Source: Bacteroidota bacterium
Lineage (GTDB): Bacteria; Bacteroidota; Bacteroidia; NS11-12g; UBA955
NCBI GenBank assembly: GCA_025354385.1
Contig: JANXMZ010000043.1
Location: forward strand, 94,912 to 158,911
DNA length: 64,000 nt
Direction of reading: 5' to 3'
Below, in pieces: positions 9,834 to 20,231 of the stretch (position 1 is the stretch's first letter; each line of letters starts with the position of its first letter). The notes under the pieces were generated by a model. It was given only the letters and a program-made list of their open reading frames with translations, was not told the origin of the DNA and did not search any database. Made by a program: the position numbers and the translations under genes.

Positions 9834-9841
9834 CAAATGTA
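9834..9841 (-). promoter_or_regulatory. Candidate -7 promoter element of the FKBP gene
   Basis: TACATTTG on the reverse strand matches TAnnTTTG and ends 16 bases before the chosen ATG. This also supports that start, since the longer frame would begin upstream of the promoter. No clear -33 TTTG is visible. Confidence 0.45.
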
Positions 9842-10100
9842 AGTTAAATTTACATGATTTACCACGCTATTTATACAGATTATAAAAACCTAAAATATTT
9901 AGGAACCAAAGCAACCTAATTTTATACATAGCGTCTAATAAGAAACGGAAAACACTATGAAAAATTTATCAAAAGACCAACAACCCAAGAATTTGAGAAC
10001 ACTCTGTATAGCATTTGGCTTGTGTTTTTATTCTTGGAACAATTAGACCTGAGCATTCAGTAATTAGAGGAAAGGGGAAGAGTAAAGAGGGATACCTTCA

Positions 10101-10904
10101 TTACTTAAAGGGACTGTCCTTTTCTTTAGCAACTTTATTATAAACCAATTTATCCAACAAACGTGGAAAGAATTTACTGAGGAATACAGTTGCTTTGCCT
10201 TCGAAAGTTAAATATAAATAGGGTTTGCGATTTGCAATGCTTTTAAATATTGCTTTTGCAACAGTCTCTGGCTGCATCAATTTACTTTCATCTAAAGGAC
10301 TTTCAGATTGAGATTCCCCATTTTTATTCAATGCTGCATTTCGAGTATTAGAGGCTGTGTAACCAGGACAAGCGACTAAGACATGTAAACCAGTTTTCAT
10401 GTTTTCCAATCTCAATGATTCCAAAAATCCGAAAATGGCAAATTTGGAGGCCGAATAACCTGTTCGTGCAGGTAAGCCCTTAACACCTGCGATAGATGAC
10501 ACACCAACCACACTGCCTTTTGATTTAAGAAGATAGGGAATTGCGAATTTTGTGCAATAAACGGTTCCCCAGAAATTAACCCCCATGACCCTTTCGATGA
10601 CTGATAAATCACAATCTGCAAACAAAGCTCGCATTGTAATTCCAGCATTGTTAATTAAAATATCAATGGCTCCAAATTCCTTTATGGTGGCATTAATAAG
10701 GTGTTCACAATCATTTTGCAAACTTACATCGCAAGGAACAATCAAAGTGTTTCCACCAATACCATCACAATTCAATTTTACCTTCTCTAGCTTTTCTTTA
10801 CTTCGGGCTGCAATTACAATATTATAATTTGCTTTAGCTGCACAATACGCCAAGGCCTCTCCAATTCCGGAGGATGCACCGGTAATAACAACCGTTTTTT
10901 TCAT
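10101..10904 (-). CDS. Short-chain dehydrogenase/reductase
   Basis: 267 residues with a classical SDR layout: TGASSGIG (8-15) for NAD(P) binding, NNAG (85-88), Ser136/137 and the catalytic Tyr150-x3-Lys154. After the Rossmann core a C-terminal helix-rich segment (FLSKFFPRLLDKLV) may contact membrane. The family includes ketone- and lipid-active enzymes. Substrate is not predictable. It starts three bases after the stop of the redoxin gene, so the two are one leftward operon. Confidence 0.85.
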   Translation of the reverse strand: MKKTVVITGASSGIGEALAYCAAKANYNIVIAARSKEKLEKVKLNCDGIGGNTLIVPCDVSLQNDCEHLINATIKEFGAIDILINNAGITMRALFADCDLSVIERVMGVNFWGTVYCTKFAIPYLLKSKGSVVGVSSIAGVKGLPARTGYSASKFAIFGFLESLRLENMKTGLHVLVACPGYTASNTRNAALNKNGESQSESPLDESKLMQPETVAKAIFKSIANRKPYLYLTFEGKATVFLSKFFPRLLDKLVYNKVAKEKDSPFK

Positions 10905-10907
10905 TTA

Positions 10908-11438
10908 TTATTTTTTCCAAATAATATTACAACCAGGACCCGGCATTTCAGGGTAATCAATATCTACGCCATCTAAACAGTATTCAATGGCATCTTCTAA
11001 ATATGCCATCATTACTTGGGTATCATTTTCCCAATTATCATCTATAATCCCTTTGTATACCAATTCTCTTTTAGAATTGAATAAAAATATTTCTGGTGTT
11101 TTTTCTGCACCCAGATTCTTAACCAAAGACTGATCAATATCGTGAAGATATACAAAACTTTCGTGGTTGTGCTTTTTCAACAAGGCTTTCATATTTTCAA
11201 AAGATTCCTGCTCATCTTGCTCCGCATCATTCGCATTTACAGCTATAACGGCTAAACTATCTTCTTCATATTGATCGCTTAATTTCAAAATTCGCTTCCA
11301 ATAGGCTTCTGCATATTTGCAATGATTGCTGGTAATGATAATACAAAGTGCGTATTTATCTGCGAATGCAAAATTGCTGAACCACTCGCCATTAGTAGCT
11401 TGTAGCTTAAAGTTTAAAAGTTTATCTCCTATATTCAT
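10908..11438 (-). CDS. Thioredoxin-fold redoxin with a lone active-site cysteine
   Basis: 176 residues. The fold follows the AhpC/redoxin pattern: an N-terminal GDKLLNFKLQ, then TSNHCKYAEAYWKRI with a Cys where relatives have CNHCPY, VIAVNANDAEQDE, and a final GPGCNIIWKK. The second Cys of a classical CxxC is absent, so it is likelier a one-Cys peroxidase or thiol oxidoreductase of the 'thioredoxin family' than a thioredoxin. There is no signal peptide, so it should be cytoplasmic. It is the first gene of a two-gene operon with the SDR and divergent from the CoA-binding gene. Confidence 0.75.
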   Translation of the reverse strand: MNIGDKLLNFKLQATNGEWFSNFAFADKYALCIIITSNHCKYAEAYWKRILKLSDQYEEDSLAVIAVNANDAEQDEQESFENMKALLKKHNHESFVYLHDIDQSLVKNLGAEKTPEIFLFNSKRELVYKGIIDDNWENDTQVMMAYLEDAIEYCLDGVDIDYPEMPGPGCNIIWKK

Positions 11439-11510
11439 TTACTAAAATATTATTAGGCGAATATCTTAAATTTTGTTTATTTTGTTAGCATAAATTTATA
11501 AATAAAAAAA

Positions 11511-11885
11511 ATGTCTCAAGTCTTAACCACCCTTGTCATAGGCGCTTCAGAAAAACCAGAACGCTATTCGAATAAAGCCATTCGACTTTTAAGGCATAAA
11601 AACAACGACGTGAGAGCACTTGGTTTGCGCCCAGGCAAAGTACTAGATGTTACGATAGAAACAAGCATAGAAGTCTTTAAAGACAGTAACATTGACACAA
11701 TTACGCTTTACATCAATTCAAATTTACAATCCGCATTTTACGATGCTATTTTAAATATAAGACCGAGAAGAGTGATATTCAATCCTGGCACTGAAAATCC
11801 TGAGTTTGAAAACCTATTAACCGAGCACCACATTGAATCTGAAGAAGCTTGCACACTGGTGCTTTTAAATACCGGTCAATACTAA
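11511..11885 (+). CDS. CoA-binding domain protein (YccU/CoA_binding_2 type)
   Basis: 124 residues forming one Rossmann-like domain: TLVIGASEKPERYSNKAIRLL at the start, then GLRPGKVLDV and a C-terminal VIFNPGTENPE-x-ENLL. This is the short single-domain family related to the CoA-binding part of succinyl-CoA synthetase. Its cellular role is not established. It has its own upstream region shared with the divergent redoxin operon. Confidence 0.85.
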   Translation: MSQVLTTLVIGASEKPERYSNKAIRLLRHKNNDVRALGLRPGKVLDVTIETSIEVFKDSNIDTITLYINSNLQSAFYDAILNIRPRRVIFNPGTENPEFENLLTEHHIESEEACTLVLLNTGQY

Positions 11886-12385
11886 AACCGTCTAAAATGC
11901 CAAAAACCGTACTCTTTTGGAATACGGCTTTTGACAAAAACTAAAACTATGAAAACACAAGGGCAAAATTAGCAAAGTTTTTTACATTAAATATATTATT
12001 TGAAATTATTTAACTTTAAAAAAATATTTGCCGTATATGTGATTGTTTTTCAGCATATTAAATTCGATTTCATTTTCTTTCTTTCTTGATTAATATTTTA
12101 TTCTTTACTGAATTATTAAAACAATAATTTTTCGAAATAATGGCTAAGACCTTTTGATACCAATATAATTAGAAAATATTTGTTCAAACAAACATCCTTT
12201 TTGAAATTTGCAAGAAACACATAATTTTAAGTGCTTATACCTATAAAACTAGCTTTTAGGAGGTTTTGTGACATTTGTAAGGCTCCTTAATATGCAATTG
12301 GGTATTTTTACTCAGAGTTTGAGTCGATTCAAATCACCTTTACCAAAATGCATTTTAGGCATCAAAATTTAGATATTAAAACTCC
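11886..12385. other. AT-rich intergenic region, 500 bases
   Basis: No supportable gene on either strand. Near its left end, an imperfect hairpin (CCGTA 11907-11911 / TACGG 11923-11927, followed by CTTTT) may terminate the CoA-binding gene. The rest is strongly AT-rich without clear repeats or promoter pairs. It lies at the 3' side of both flanking genes, so little regulation is expected here. Confidence 0.5.
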
Positions 12386-15300
12386 CTATAGAATTTCTAG
12401 CGTTTGTTTAATGTAATAAACTTTACCAGAGAAGTCTTTTACGGTCATTACAAGAAGGTAAGTACCTTTAATTAAAGGATCTCCTTTAGTGTCCAATGCC
12501 TTAAATGAAGGACCAGAGTTACTTGATTCAAAAACCTTCTCGCCCCATCTGTTAAAGATACTGTAATCATATTTTTTAGCACCTCGTCCTATGATTTGCA
12601 ATTCATCATTTAACCCATCACTGTTAACAGAGATGGCTGTTGGGATGTATAATGCATATACATCTTTGATATTGACATAAGCTTCATAAACGTCTATACA
12701 ACCTAAACTATTCACCACCGTTAATTTAACTTTATATCTACCAGTATCAGGATAGGTGTGCATTGGACTCAGCAAACTATTCTCCGTTTTACCATCACCA
12801 AAATCCCAAAGAAAAGACGTGTAATCTGCAGATTGATTTGTAAATGTAATATCTGGATTTAAATAAGTGGCATCATCTGGGGTAAAAACAAATTTACCAC
12901 TGGCCAGTTTAACGACATTTATAAAACTACTCTTACTTAAAACAGCTTTACAACCTGCGGATGAAGTGGCGCTTAATGTCACATCAAAAACCCCCGTTTG
13001 GCGATACGTAAAATTAGGGGACACTATGATACTTTTATCGTTAGCACTAAATTTCCAAGCATAAACACTAGCGCCAGTAGTATTATTAATAAATTGAACA
13101 GTCTCATACTGACAAATGGATTTCTTATCTGCATCAAAATCAACAATGGGCAAAGGATTTACCACAATATCAAAACCAGTAGTATCCGATTCTGAACAAT
13201 TATCATTTAATTTCAGGTCGTAGTGCGTTTTGATATTTGGCTTTAAATAAACACTATTGCCAATGCCATTGCTGCCATTTATGGTCCAATTGTATTGCGC
13301 TGCAATGCCACCTGTGAGCAATAGTGACAATTGCACCGAGTCGCCATTACAAATGGTATTGGAGGACAATGTTTTACTAATTTTTAAGGGTGGTCTAACA
13401 AAAACAGTTAGGGAAATAGAATCGTAAGGATTGGTACAATTGTCTCTCACCGCCATTTTATACACAGTCCTTGTTTTTGGACTTGCCTGTTGCTGAGGGT
13501 TATTACCCAAACCTTGACTCCACTGATAAGTATATTGGGAAGATTTTCCGCCACTTACCACAGGATTAAAAGAGGCTGTTCCTCCGAAACAGATAGTAGT
13601 ATCTACCAAACCCTTAATTGAAAGGCCAGGAAGTACATCAACTATTATTGAATCCTTTGCATCATCGGAACAATTATCCTTTAGTGTAACAAAATACTTT
13701 GTTAAAATAGAAGGATTAACTGTGTTGTTTGAAAGGGCTGGCAAAGCAGGTGACCATGCATAGACATAATTAGCAACATTACCACCTTTGGCACTCGCCA
13801 AAAGGTTTATAAAAGTACCCTTGCAGATTGTAGAATCATTGTTTAAAGAAACCATCAAAGGGGTTCGCACTTTTATCAAAATGGAATCTGAGGCTGGTAA
13901 TACTGTGCAAGCATCTGTCACTGTTACCTTCAGCCAGGCATTATTAGTCAACTGTATTGACTTATTTGCGCCAACTCCTAATGCATTATTCCAAGTGAAT
14001 GTATAATTTCCATTACCTCCTTTGGCAATGGCATTCAATGAAGCCATTTTATTGTAACAAATAACTGTATCTATTGAATTTAATTGAATCGTAAGGGGGC
14101 TGTTTACAATAATTTTAATAAAGCTGGTATCATTAATAACCGTACAGCCATCAGATAAAATGACTCTGTAAATAGTTGTATTTGCCGGACTCACCAATTG
14201 ACTACTGCTATTGCTTAAACCATTGGACCATGTATATCTATAATTGGCCATCTTGCCGCCAGAAACAATTGTATTGAGGGTTACAGATTGACCTTGGCAA
14301 ATGGTTGAATCTTTAACGCCTTTGATTTTTAAAGCTTGTAAAACGTCTACCGTTATTGAATCTGTTGCATCATCGGAACAATTATCTTTTAGAGTTACAA
14401 AATATTTTGTCTTAACCAAAGGCTTTACCAAATTGCTGGAAAGTGAGGGCAAACCTTGGTTCCATGTGTAAGTATAATTTTTAACCACTCCCCCATTACT
14501 GCTGGCATTTAAGGCAATGTTGCTCCCTTTACATATAGTTGAATCGTTGTTGAGGTTAACAACCAATTTAGAACTTACTTTTACAAAAACGGAATCTGTT
14601 GCAGGTTTTACCGTACAGCCATCTGTAACGGTTACCTTCATCAAGGTGCCAACTAATAAATTGATTGACTTATTGCTCCCAGTACCCAGTGCATTGTTCC
14701 ATGTATAAACATAATTATTGACACCTCCACTTGCAGACGCCGTGAATGAGGCCGTTTTATTGTAACATATTTGAGTATCATTGGTCGCAATTTTTACTTT
14801 TAAAGGGCTTTTTACTGTGATGGTAACAAAAGCTGTATCAGATTTTGGAGAACATCCATCTTTGAGAATTACACGGTAAGTTGTAGTAACAAGCGGTGTC
14901 ACTATATAAGAACTATTGCTACCTAAACCATTGTTCCATACGTACTGATAAGTGGTGTTTTTACCGCCCGATGGTGTGGCTTTAATGTTTACAGCCTGGC
15001 CAGCACAAATAATGGTATCTTTAGTAACACTTACCTTTAGAGGACTGCGAACCGTAACAGTTACTTGAGCCGAATCTTTAGATTTAGTGCATACATCCGT
15101 TAAGTAAGATTTATAAGTGGTTAAAACAACAGGTGCAACAATGACGGAATCTTTGTTCACCAAGTTTTTCCACTGAAAAAAATAATCCCCAACATAGCCT
15201 CCTTTACCTTTGGAATACAAAAGGGTTGAATTGCCATAGCAAATAGTTGTATCTGCGTAGGCCTTTATAGTTACTGCCTTTTTGAAAGCCGTATAATACA

Positions 15301-17605
15301 TTTTAAAACCGCGGCCCGTCTCCAATTGGTCTGAGACATGACGAAGCGTAATCATGCTTCCCACCACCGTATAATTTTTCCCAGCAAAAGGCAATGTACT
15401 GCCTGTAAATCCACCTAATTTGGTACCTCCTGGATACTTTCCTTTATAAACGTAAAGACTATCATAGTTCAACTCATAATCAAAATCAAGAAATTTAATT
15501 CGTATGGAGTCCGCACCCGGTGCGCTGATTCTATAATTTGTAATATTTTGAGTTTTATAAGTTCCTTCGCCTCCGTCATCGTATACAAAAGAGAAACATT
15601 TATGAGTGCTATCATTGCCAGATTGAGGCATTAATACTGCATTGCATATATCGGCAGTGGAATCAATTTTCACATAAGCCGTTTTAGTAAGACTATCCTT
15701 TTTATTTTTAAAACAGCTTGTAGATACCAGTTTTATTGTGAATGACCCAAAATTAGAATAAGTATAGGTTGGATTAAATGTAGTAGATGTATTTCCATCT
15801 CCAAAATACCAATTGGCACTTACCACATTGGTACTCATATTGGTAAAATTAACTTGTTTAGATTTAGAGCAAACTACTGTATCCGCTATAAATGCGGCTT
15901 TTACGAAACTGCTGTCATATTTGGCACCTACATTGCAAGCATACCAAGCATTGGTAACGGCGATTACTTCTTTACTACAAGCACCATACAAATCTGTTGC
16001 GGCCCTGATTGAGTAAAATCTAGCATCGGCATACTGAGAAGTAGATGTTAAATAAACGGTTAGGTTTCTATAAGCAATTTGCTCAGCCTTTAAGATTCCG
16101 AGACTATCCACGGCATATACATTGCCTAAATCATTGGTACCTTTTCCGCCTTCGCTAATTAAATAAAACCACCAGTTTTGCACACCACTATTTGTATGAA
16201 CCCCTCCATTATCGCCTGCGCCAGTGTACCAATATGTACTTTTATAACAACGTGGCTGCCCTAGTATTGTGGGATTTAACATATTTCTTAAACCATTGCC
16301 ACTGTATGTTATCTCTTCTCCAATTTTCCAACTGTAATTATTAGGCTTACCATAACGCTCAATGGCATTGCCAAACATATCGGAAAAAGATTCGTTTAGA
16401 GCGCCAGATTCGTAACTATAATTGAGATTCGCAGAATTACTGGTGACTGCATGCGTAATTTCATGGCCACACACATCTAAAGAGGTGAGGGGTTTAAAGG
16501 TATTACCATCGCCATAGGTCATGCATACGCCATTCCAAAAAGCATTGTCGTAGCTGGAGGAATAATGTACATAGCTCGTGATCTTAGCATTGTTATTATC
16601 GTAACTATTTCGATTAAAACGGACCTTGTAAAAATCATATGTTTTTCCAGCACCCCAATGACAATCTGTTGCTACCTCATCTTTCGCAGCATTCACATTG
16701 TTCCATTTATTATCCGCATCTGTAAAATCTACTGCTGTTCCATAATTGGTAGAGGTTTTAAGATTTAGGGTGGTTACACCATTGCCTCTTACGGTTTCTC
16801 TTAATCTATAATTTCCAGGCGCGGTACTATCTGTATTAATGGCTTGTGAACCACTGTATTTTGTAGTAGCTTGTCCATTCACATTGGTGGTGTGTATGCG
16901 ATTTTCACGAGCTATTACCTGGCCATTTATTGGACTTACAAATATCAATTCTCCAATAAGTGGTTCATTGGCATATACAGAATACTGAAAGGCTAATTGA
17001 AAGGCAGGTTGGTTATAATTTAAGTTTGTTGGGCAATACACCAATTCACCTTTTGGAAACCATGTGGCGTTTAGATCGTTTTTTATTTCTTTCAAAAAAC
17101 TTTCTTCTTCCGACAATTGCCATTTATAGACCTTGCCTTTTAATGTATCAAGTGCTATGCGTAAACACTCATTTTCACTTAAAGTAGAATTGTCAGCTCC
17201 TGCAACAATTTTATATATCTCACCATTGAACGAATGTAATTGCTTGTTTTTGATATGGGCAATCAATGTGCCACCAATTACTCGTTTACCGTTGTAAAAT
17301 TGCTGATACCGCAAATGCACGAAACCCATTTCATCTTTTTCTTCTCTAATCAATCCAAAAGTATAGGCAGCATCTAGGTTATATACTTTGTTAAAATAAG
17401 GCAATACTTGGTTTTGAGGAATGATAAAATCAGTTTTAAGCAAGGCATATTGCACCTGTAAATTATGCTCATTTAATTTTATTAGTTCTGAACCCCTCAA
17501 ACGTTTTTCAGCATCTGCCCCTTCAAATACTTGGGCTTTAATAGAAAAAAAAGAGAGAAGAATACAGCAACCAAAAAGATGTTTCATTTGATAGAATCTC
17601 TTCAT
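12386..17605 (-). CDS. T9SS-exported M4 (thermolysin-like) metalloprotease with CUB, PKD and Ig-like repeats, type B sorting domain
   Basis: 1739 residues from ATG 17605 (the TTG at 17638 is rejected). Order: signal peptide; FTP/PepSY-type propeptide (about 30-230); M4 catalytic domain with zinc site HEITH (381-385), third ligand in GALNE (Glu405) and catalytic-His segment DNGGVHTNSG; a PKD domain with WYFGDGN; a CUB-like domain (about 655-770) with paired aromatic strands; nine tandem ~78-residue Ig-like units, most with a TIC...GG...Y.W...DxC pattern; two PKD domains; and a gliding-type C-terminus (IPTAISVNSDGLND ... FNRWGEKVFES ...). It is predicted to be an extracellular or surface endopeptidase. 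The Ig-like units show a three-unit super-repeat (see findings). Confidence 0.9.
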   Translation of the reverse strand: MKRFYQMKHLFGCCILLSFFSIKAQVFEGADAEKRLRGSELIKLNEHNLQVQYALLKTDFIIPQNQVLPYFNKVYNLDAAYTFGLIREEKDEMGFVHLRYQQFYNGKRVIGGTLIAHIKNKQLHSFNGEIYKIVAGADNSTLSENECLRIALDTLKGKVYKWQLSEEESFLKEIKNDLNATWFPKGELVYCPTNLNYNQPAFQLAFQYSVYANEPLIGELIFVSPINGQVIARENRIHTTNVNGQATTKYSGSQAINTDSTAPGNYRLRETVRGNGVTTLNLKTSTNYGTAVDFTDADNKWNNVNAAKDEVATDCHWGAGKTYDFYKVRFNRNSYDNNNAKITSYVHYSSSYDNAFWNGVCMTYGDGNTFKPLTSLDVCGHEITHAVTSNSANLNYSYESGALNESFSDMFGNAIERYGKPNNYSWKIGEEITYSGNGLRNMLNPTILGQPRCYKSTYWYTGAGDNGGVHTNSGVQNWWFYLISEGGKGTNDLGNVYAVDSLGILKAEQIAYRNLTVYLTSTSQYADARFYSIRAATDLYGACSKEVIAVTNAWYACNVGAKYDSSFVKAAFIADTVVCSKSKQVNFTNMSTNVVSANWYFGDGNTSTTFNPTYTYSNFGSFTIKLVSTSCFKNKKDSLTKTAYVKIDSTADICNAVLMPQSGNDSTHKCFSFVYDDGGEGTYKTQNITNYRISAPGADSIRIKFLDFDYELNYDSLYVYKGKYPGGTKLGGFTGSTLPFAGKNYTVVGSMITLRHVSDQLETGRGFKMYYTAFKKAVTIKAYADTTICYGNSTLLYSKGKGGYVGDYFFQWKNLVNKDSVIVAPVVLTTYKSYLTDVCTKSKDSAQVTVTVRSPLKVSVTKDTIICAGQAVNIKATPSGGKNTTYQYVWNNGLGSNSSYIVTPLVTTTYRVILKDGCSPKSDTAFVTITVKSPLKVKIATNDTQICYNKTASFTASASGGVNNYVYTWNNALGTGSNKSINLLVGTLMKVTVTDGCTVKPATDSVFVKVSSKLVVNLNNDSTICKGSNIALNASSNGGVVKNYTYTWNQGLPSLSSNLVKPLVKTKYFVTLKDNCSDDATDSITVDVLQALKIKGVKDSTICQGQSVTLNTIVSGGKMANYRYTWSNGLSNSSSQLVSPANTTIYRVILSDGCTVINDTSFIKIIVNSPLTIQLNSIDTVICYNKMASLNAIAKGGNGNYTFTWNNALGVGANKSIQLTNNAWLKVTVTDACTVLPASDSILIKVRTPLMVSLNNDSTICKGTFINLLASAKGGNVANYVYAWSPALPALSNNTVNPSILTKYFVTLKDNCSDDAKDSIIVDVLPGLSIKGLVDTTICFGGTASFNPVVSGGKSSQYTYQWSQGLGNNPQQQASPKTRTVYKMAVRDNCTNPYDSISLTVFVRPPLKISKTLSSNTICNGDSVQLSLLLTGGIAAQYNWTINGSNGIGNSVYLKPNIKTHYDLKLNDNCSESDTTGFDIVVNPLPIVDFDADKKSICQYETVQFINNTTGASVYAWKFSANDKSIIVSPNFTYRQTGVFDVTLSATSSAGCKAVLSKSSFINVVKLASGKFVFTPDDATYLNPDITFTNQSADYTSFLWDFGDGKTENSLLSPMHTYPDTGRYKVKLTVVNSLGCIDVYEAYVNIKDVYALYIPTAISVNSDGLNDELQIIGRGAKKYDYSIFNRWGEKVFESSNSGPSFKALDTKGDPLIKGTYLLVMTVKDFSGKVYYIKQTLEIL

Positions 17606-17780
17606 AGTTAGCGTTAGTTTAGGGTGCAATTTAGCCAAACTCCCTTAAATATAATATGAGTAACTAAAAACTGGCTCTATACCTCTGGTAATTAAGTATA
17701 TAAAAGCATTCCAAAAACCATTTTAATGTAAACTGAGTCTGATTTCCACAGCAAAATGATTATTGTCAATATTTGCAAGT

Positions 17781-20231
17781 TTACTCTACAATAATTTTTA
17801 TACCTTTTCCATAGGCATTAACAATGATATAAATGCCTTTGGCCCAGCTTAACGTTGAAATGGTATTGAGTTCTCTTTCTTCTAATATTAACTCATTCAT
17901 TTTAGCGCCTTTGGCATCGTATATGGTGAGATATTGAATATAACTGCTCTGGTTTTGAAAATGTAAATAATTCTGGGTAGGATTAGGAAAAACTTTTACC
18001 GAGTTGACAATTGATAAATCTTTAGAACCATCATCACCTAAATCTACCAAAACGGTTGCCTTTCCAGTAAAAATAGGTGCATTATAATCAAAATAAATGG
18101 CTGCTTTATTAAATATACTATCACCATTTCTCAAAGCCTTTCTCAGTTTGGCCTCAAAAACAACAAATCCTTTACTAAGCGCATCATTTACTCCTTTGGG
18201 TTTTAGATTAATATTTTCGAACACCCATGTAACCACATTGCCCCTTAATGAAACTGAATACGTGTGACTGCAGCCTATCATTTGAAACTCATATACCGGC
18301 AATTTCAAATTTAAAGTATCAATAATTGTTACACGCCTTGCATCATCATTTCCTTCATTTTGAAAATCAATTCTGTAACGAATACTCTTTAAATCCTTGG
18401 TAACCCGCCCTTCGGGAATACTGTGCTTGGCATTGGGATCGCGACTATACACCATCACCTGAACTATGCTATCCGCATTATCCATTGTGTCTTCCGCAAA
18501 TGCGGTAAACAACTTTACATGATGCCTTACTTTTTGACCGATGCTATATTTTCCATACGGGTATGCAACATTTAATTTAATATTTTCTACATTGTTATAA
18601 GGCTCAATATTATTCAAATTATAAGTTAAAACATTCCCTTGTCTACTTGTGAAAGCGGGATTTGAAGAAACAAAATTGGTGTTGGTATCCAATGTAACAT
18701 TTACAATTACAGAAGCCGTATTATAATCGCAGTCTCTATTAAAAATTCTTATTCTTAAGGGGGTAGTATCGCCTATTCTTTCATTAAAATAGCCATAACT
18801 CCGCAAAATTAGATTTCGATTCTGTAGAGACGTTCTTCGCAATGGAAATTCTAACTTATCTTTATTTTTTGAGGATTTATAGCAGGTGGAGGATAATCCC
18901 CCTGAAAAATAGGTTTTAAAACACGAATCCTGTACAGATTCCGACACAAAATAAATCTTCATATCTTCATTGTCCAATGGATAAAGCGTGTAAACACCAT
19001 TGGCATCCGTGTTAAATACAAATGAATTATAAGAAAAATTGCAATAAGGCGAGAGAGGCTCCTTATTGTCCATCACATTATTTTTATTGTGGTCGCGATA
19101 AGCTTTAACAATTACTGTATCAAAACTTGTTTCTTTTAACGAATCGGTTATTATTTCTGCAATATTGTGAAAATCGGTTCCGTTATAAAATACCCCATTT
19201 TTGCTATGGTAATACAACTTAGAATTATTGTCATTAAGAAACTCAAACTTATTAGTAGTATCTATACCTGAAATATTGAGAAGAGGATTTAATTCCTTTA
19301 ATCCCTTCAAACAATATAATATGCCATAATCTTTTACATAAATCCTATCTTTATATTTGAACATCTTATTTCGCGAGTAATAGAATGCATTCCCAGGCTG
19401 TGAATAACTGAAACTATCTATACGAACGCCATTGCTTACAACATCGAATGTGCGACCATACAAAATGTATAAAAGCGAACCACTACCCGCTATATTTCCA
19501 ATATTTAATTGGTTAATTGAAGTGTAATAAATACCCCATTTATTTGGGTACACATGGTAATAAACATATGGACCCGAGGAAATTAAGAGTGTATCAGAAA
19601 TTGTTTCAAAAGTGGGTCCCATTCCTGTAACAGTGGATATACCACTAAAAAAATAATTTATTGGTAAACTTGTTGAAGCGAAATTGACCCCATCATAAAC
19701 AGCAGCCTTCCCAGGCATATTTAAACTCCCTAGAGTGTCAAACGACCCAATGAAATACAATTGATTATTATATTTATAAGTAGAAACACTTCCTACGTTA
19801 TATCCATTGAATTCTGTCATCAGGCTCCATGTACCACTCAAAGTTATGGTATATAATACCGTTCTAAATTCGGTATTAGAAAAATAATAATCGTAAAAAT
19901 TACTGGTAAAATACAATTTTCCTTTTAGTAGGTTGCAAAAGCTTTTGTATGGGAAAAAACCAGCCCTAGCACCAAGGCTTGAGTATACCTTCCCAAGACT
20001 AGAAATCAATGACCATTTTTGCAATTGTACATTAAAGAAAAACAATGCCATTGAATCTGACTCATCTTCAATAGATGTTCTTGTAATTGCGTAAATATTT
20101 CCATTTGAATCAGCACAACTGCATTCCACCTGATAATTCAAACCAATATCTAAACCTTTAACAGGAGCTTGCGCATGCAGGCGAATAACCAATGAAAAAA
20201 AGACGCCAATTGTTAAAAAAAACTTATGCAT
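17781..20231 (-). CDS. T9SS-exported surface protein with type A sorting domain
   Basis: 816 residues from ATG 20231 (a TTG at 20240 is possible). After a signal peptide (…RLHAQ) comes a beta-propeller-like region (to about residue 350) reading like kelch/'listener' repeats (SNGNIYAIT, NQLYFIGSFD). A single EF-hand-like/carboxypeptidase-regulatory segment (YRDHNKNNVMDNKEP) follows. Next is the conserved ~130-residue domain often found just before T9SS signals (SRDPNAKHSIPEG ... RIDFQNEGND ... IYFDYNAPIFT, labelled DUF7619 in databases as far as I recall). The end is a type A signal (VKVFPNPTQNYLHF ... WAKGIYIIVN). Its ATG overlaps the stop of the upstream remnant by eight bases, and the gene follows the sigma/anti-sigma pair in one leftward run. 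Confidence 0.8.
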   Translation of the reverse strand: MHKFFLTIGVFFSLVIRLHAQAPVKGLDIGLNYQVECSCADSNGNIYAITRTSIEDESDSMALFFFNVQLQKWSLISSLGKVYSSLGARAGFFPYKSFCNLLKGKLYFTSNFYDYYFSNTEFRTVLYTITLSGTWSLMTEFNGYNVGSVSTYKYNNQLYFIGSFDTLGSLNMPGKAAVYDGVNFASTSLPINYFFSGISTVTGMGPTFETISDTLLISSGPYVYYHVYPNKWGIYYTSINQLNIGNIAGSGSLLYILYGRTFDVVSNGVRIDSFSYSQPGNAFYYSRNKMFKYKDRIYVKDYGILYCLKGLKELNPLLNISGIDTTNKFEFLNDNNSKLYYHSKNGVFYNGTDFHNIAEIITDSLKETSFDTVIVKAYRDHNKNNVMDNKEPLSPYCNFSYNSFVFNTDANGVYTLYPLDNEDMKIYFVSESVQDSCFKTYFSGGLSSTCYKSSKNKDKLEFPLRRTSLQNRNLILRSYGYFNERIGDTTPLRIRIFNRDCDYNTASVIVNVTLDTNTNFVSSNPAFTSRQGNVLTYNLNNIEPYNNVENIKLNVAYPYGKYSIGQKVRHHVKLFTAFAEDTMDNADSIVQVMVYSRDPNAKHSIPEGRVTKDLKSIRYRIDFQNEGNDDARRVTIIDTLNLKLPVYEFQMIGCSHTYSVSLRGNVVTWVFENINLKPKGVNDALSKGFVVFEAKLRKALRNGDSIFNKAAIYFDYNAPIFTGKATVLVDLGDDGSKDLSIVNSVKVFPNPTQNYLHFQNQSSYIQYLTIYDAKGAKMNELILEERELNTISTLSWAKGIYIIVNAYGKGIKIIVE

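Noticed and set aside
9957..10046. 29-codon frame MKNLSKDQQPKN... between the FKBP and SDR genes
   Set aside because: Very short, no ribosome-binding or promoter signal, no recognisable family, opposite in direction to its flanks.
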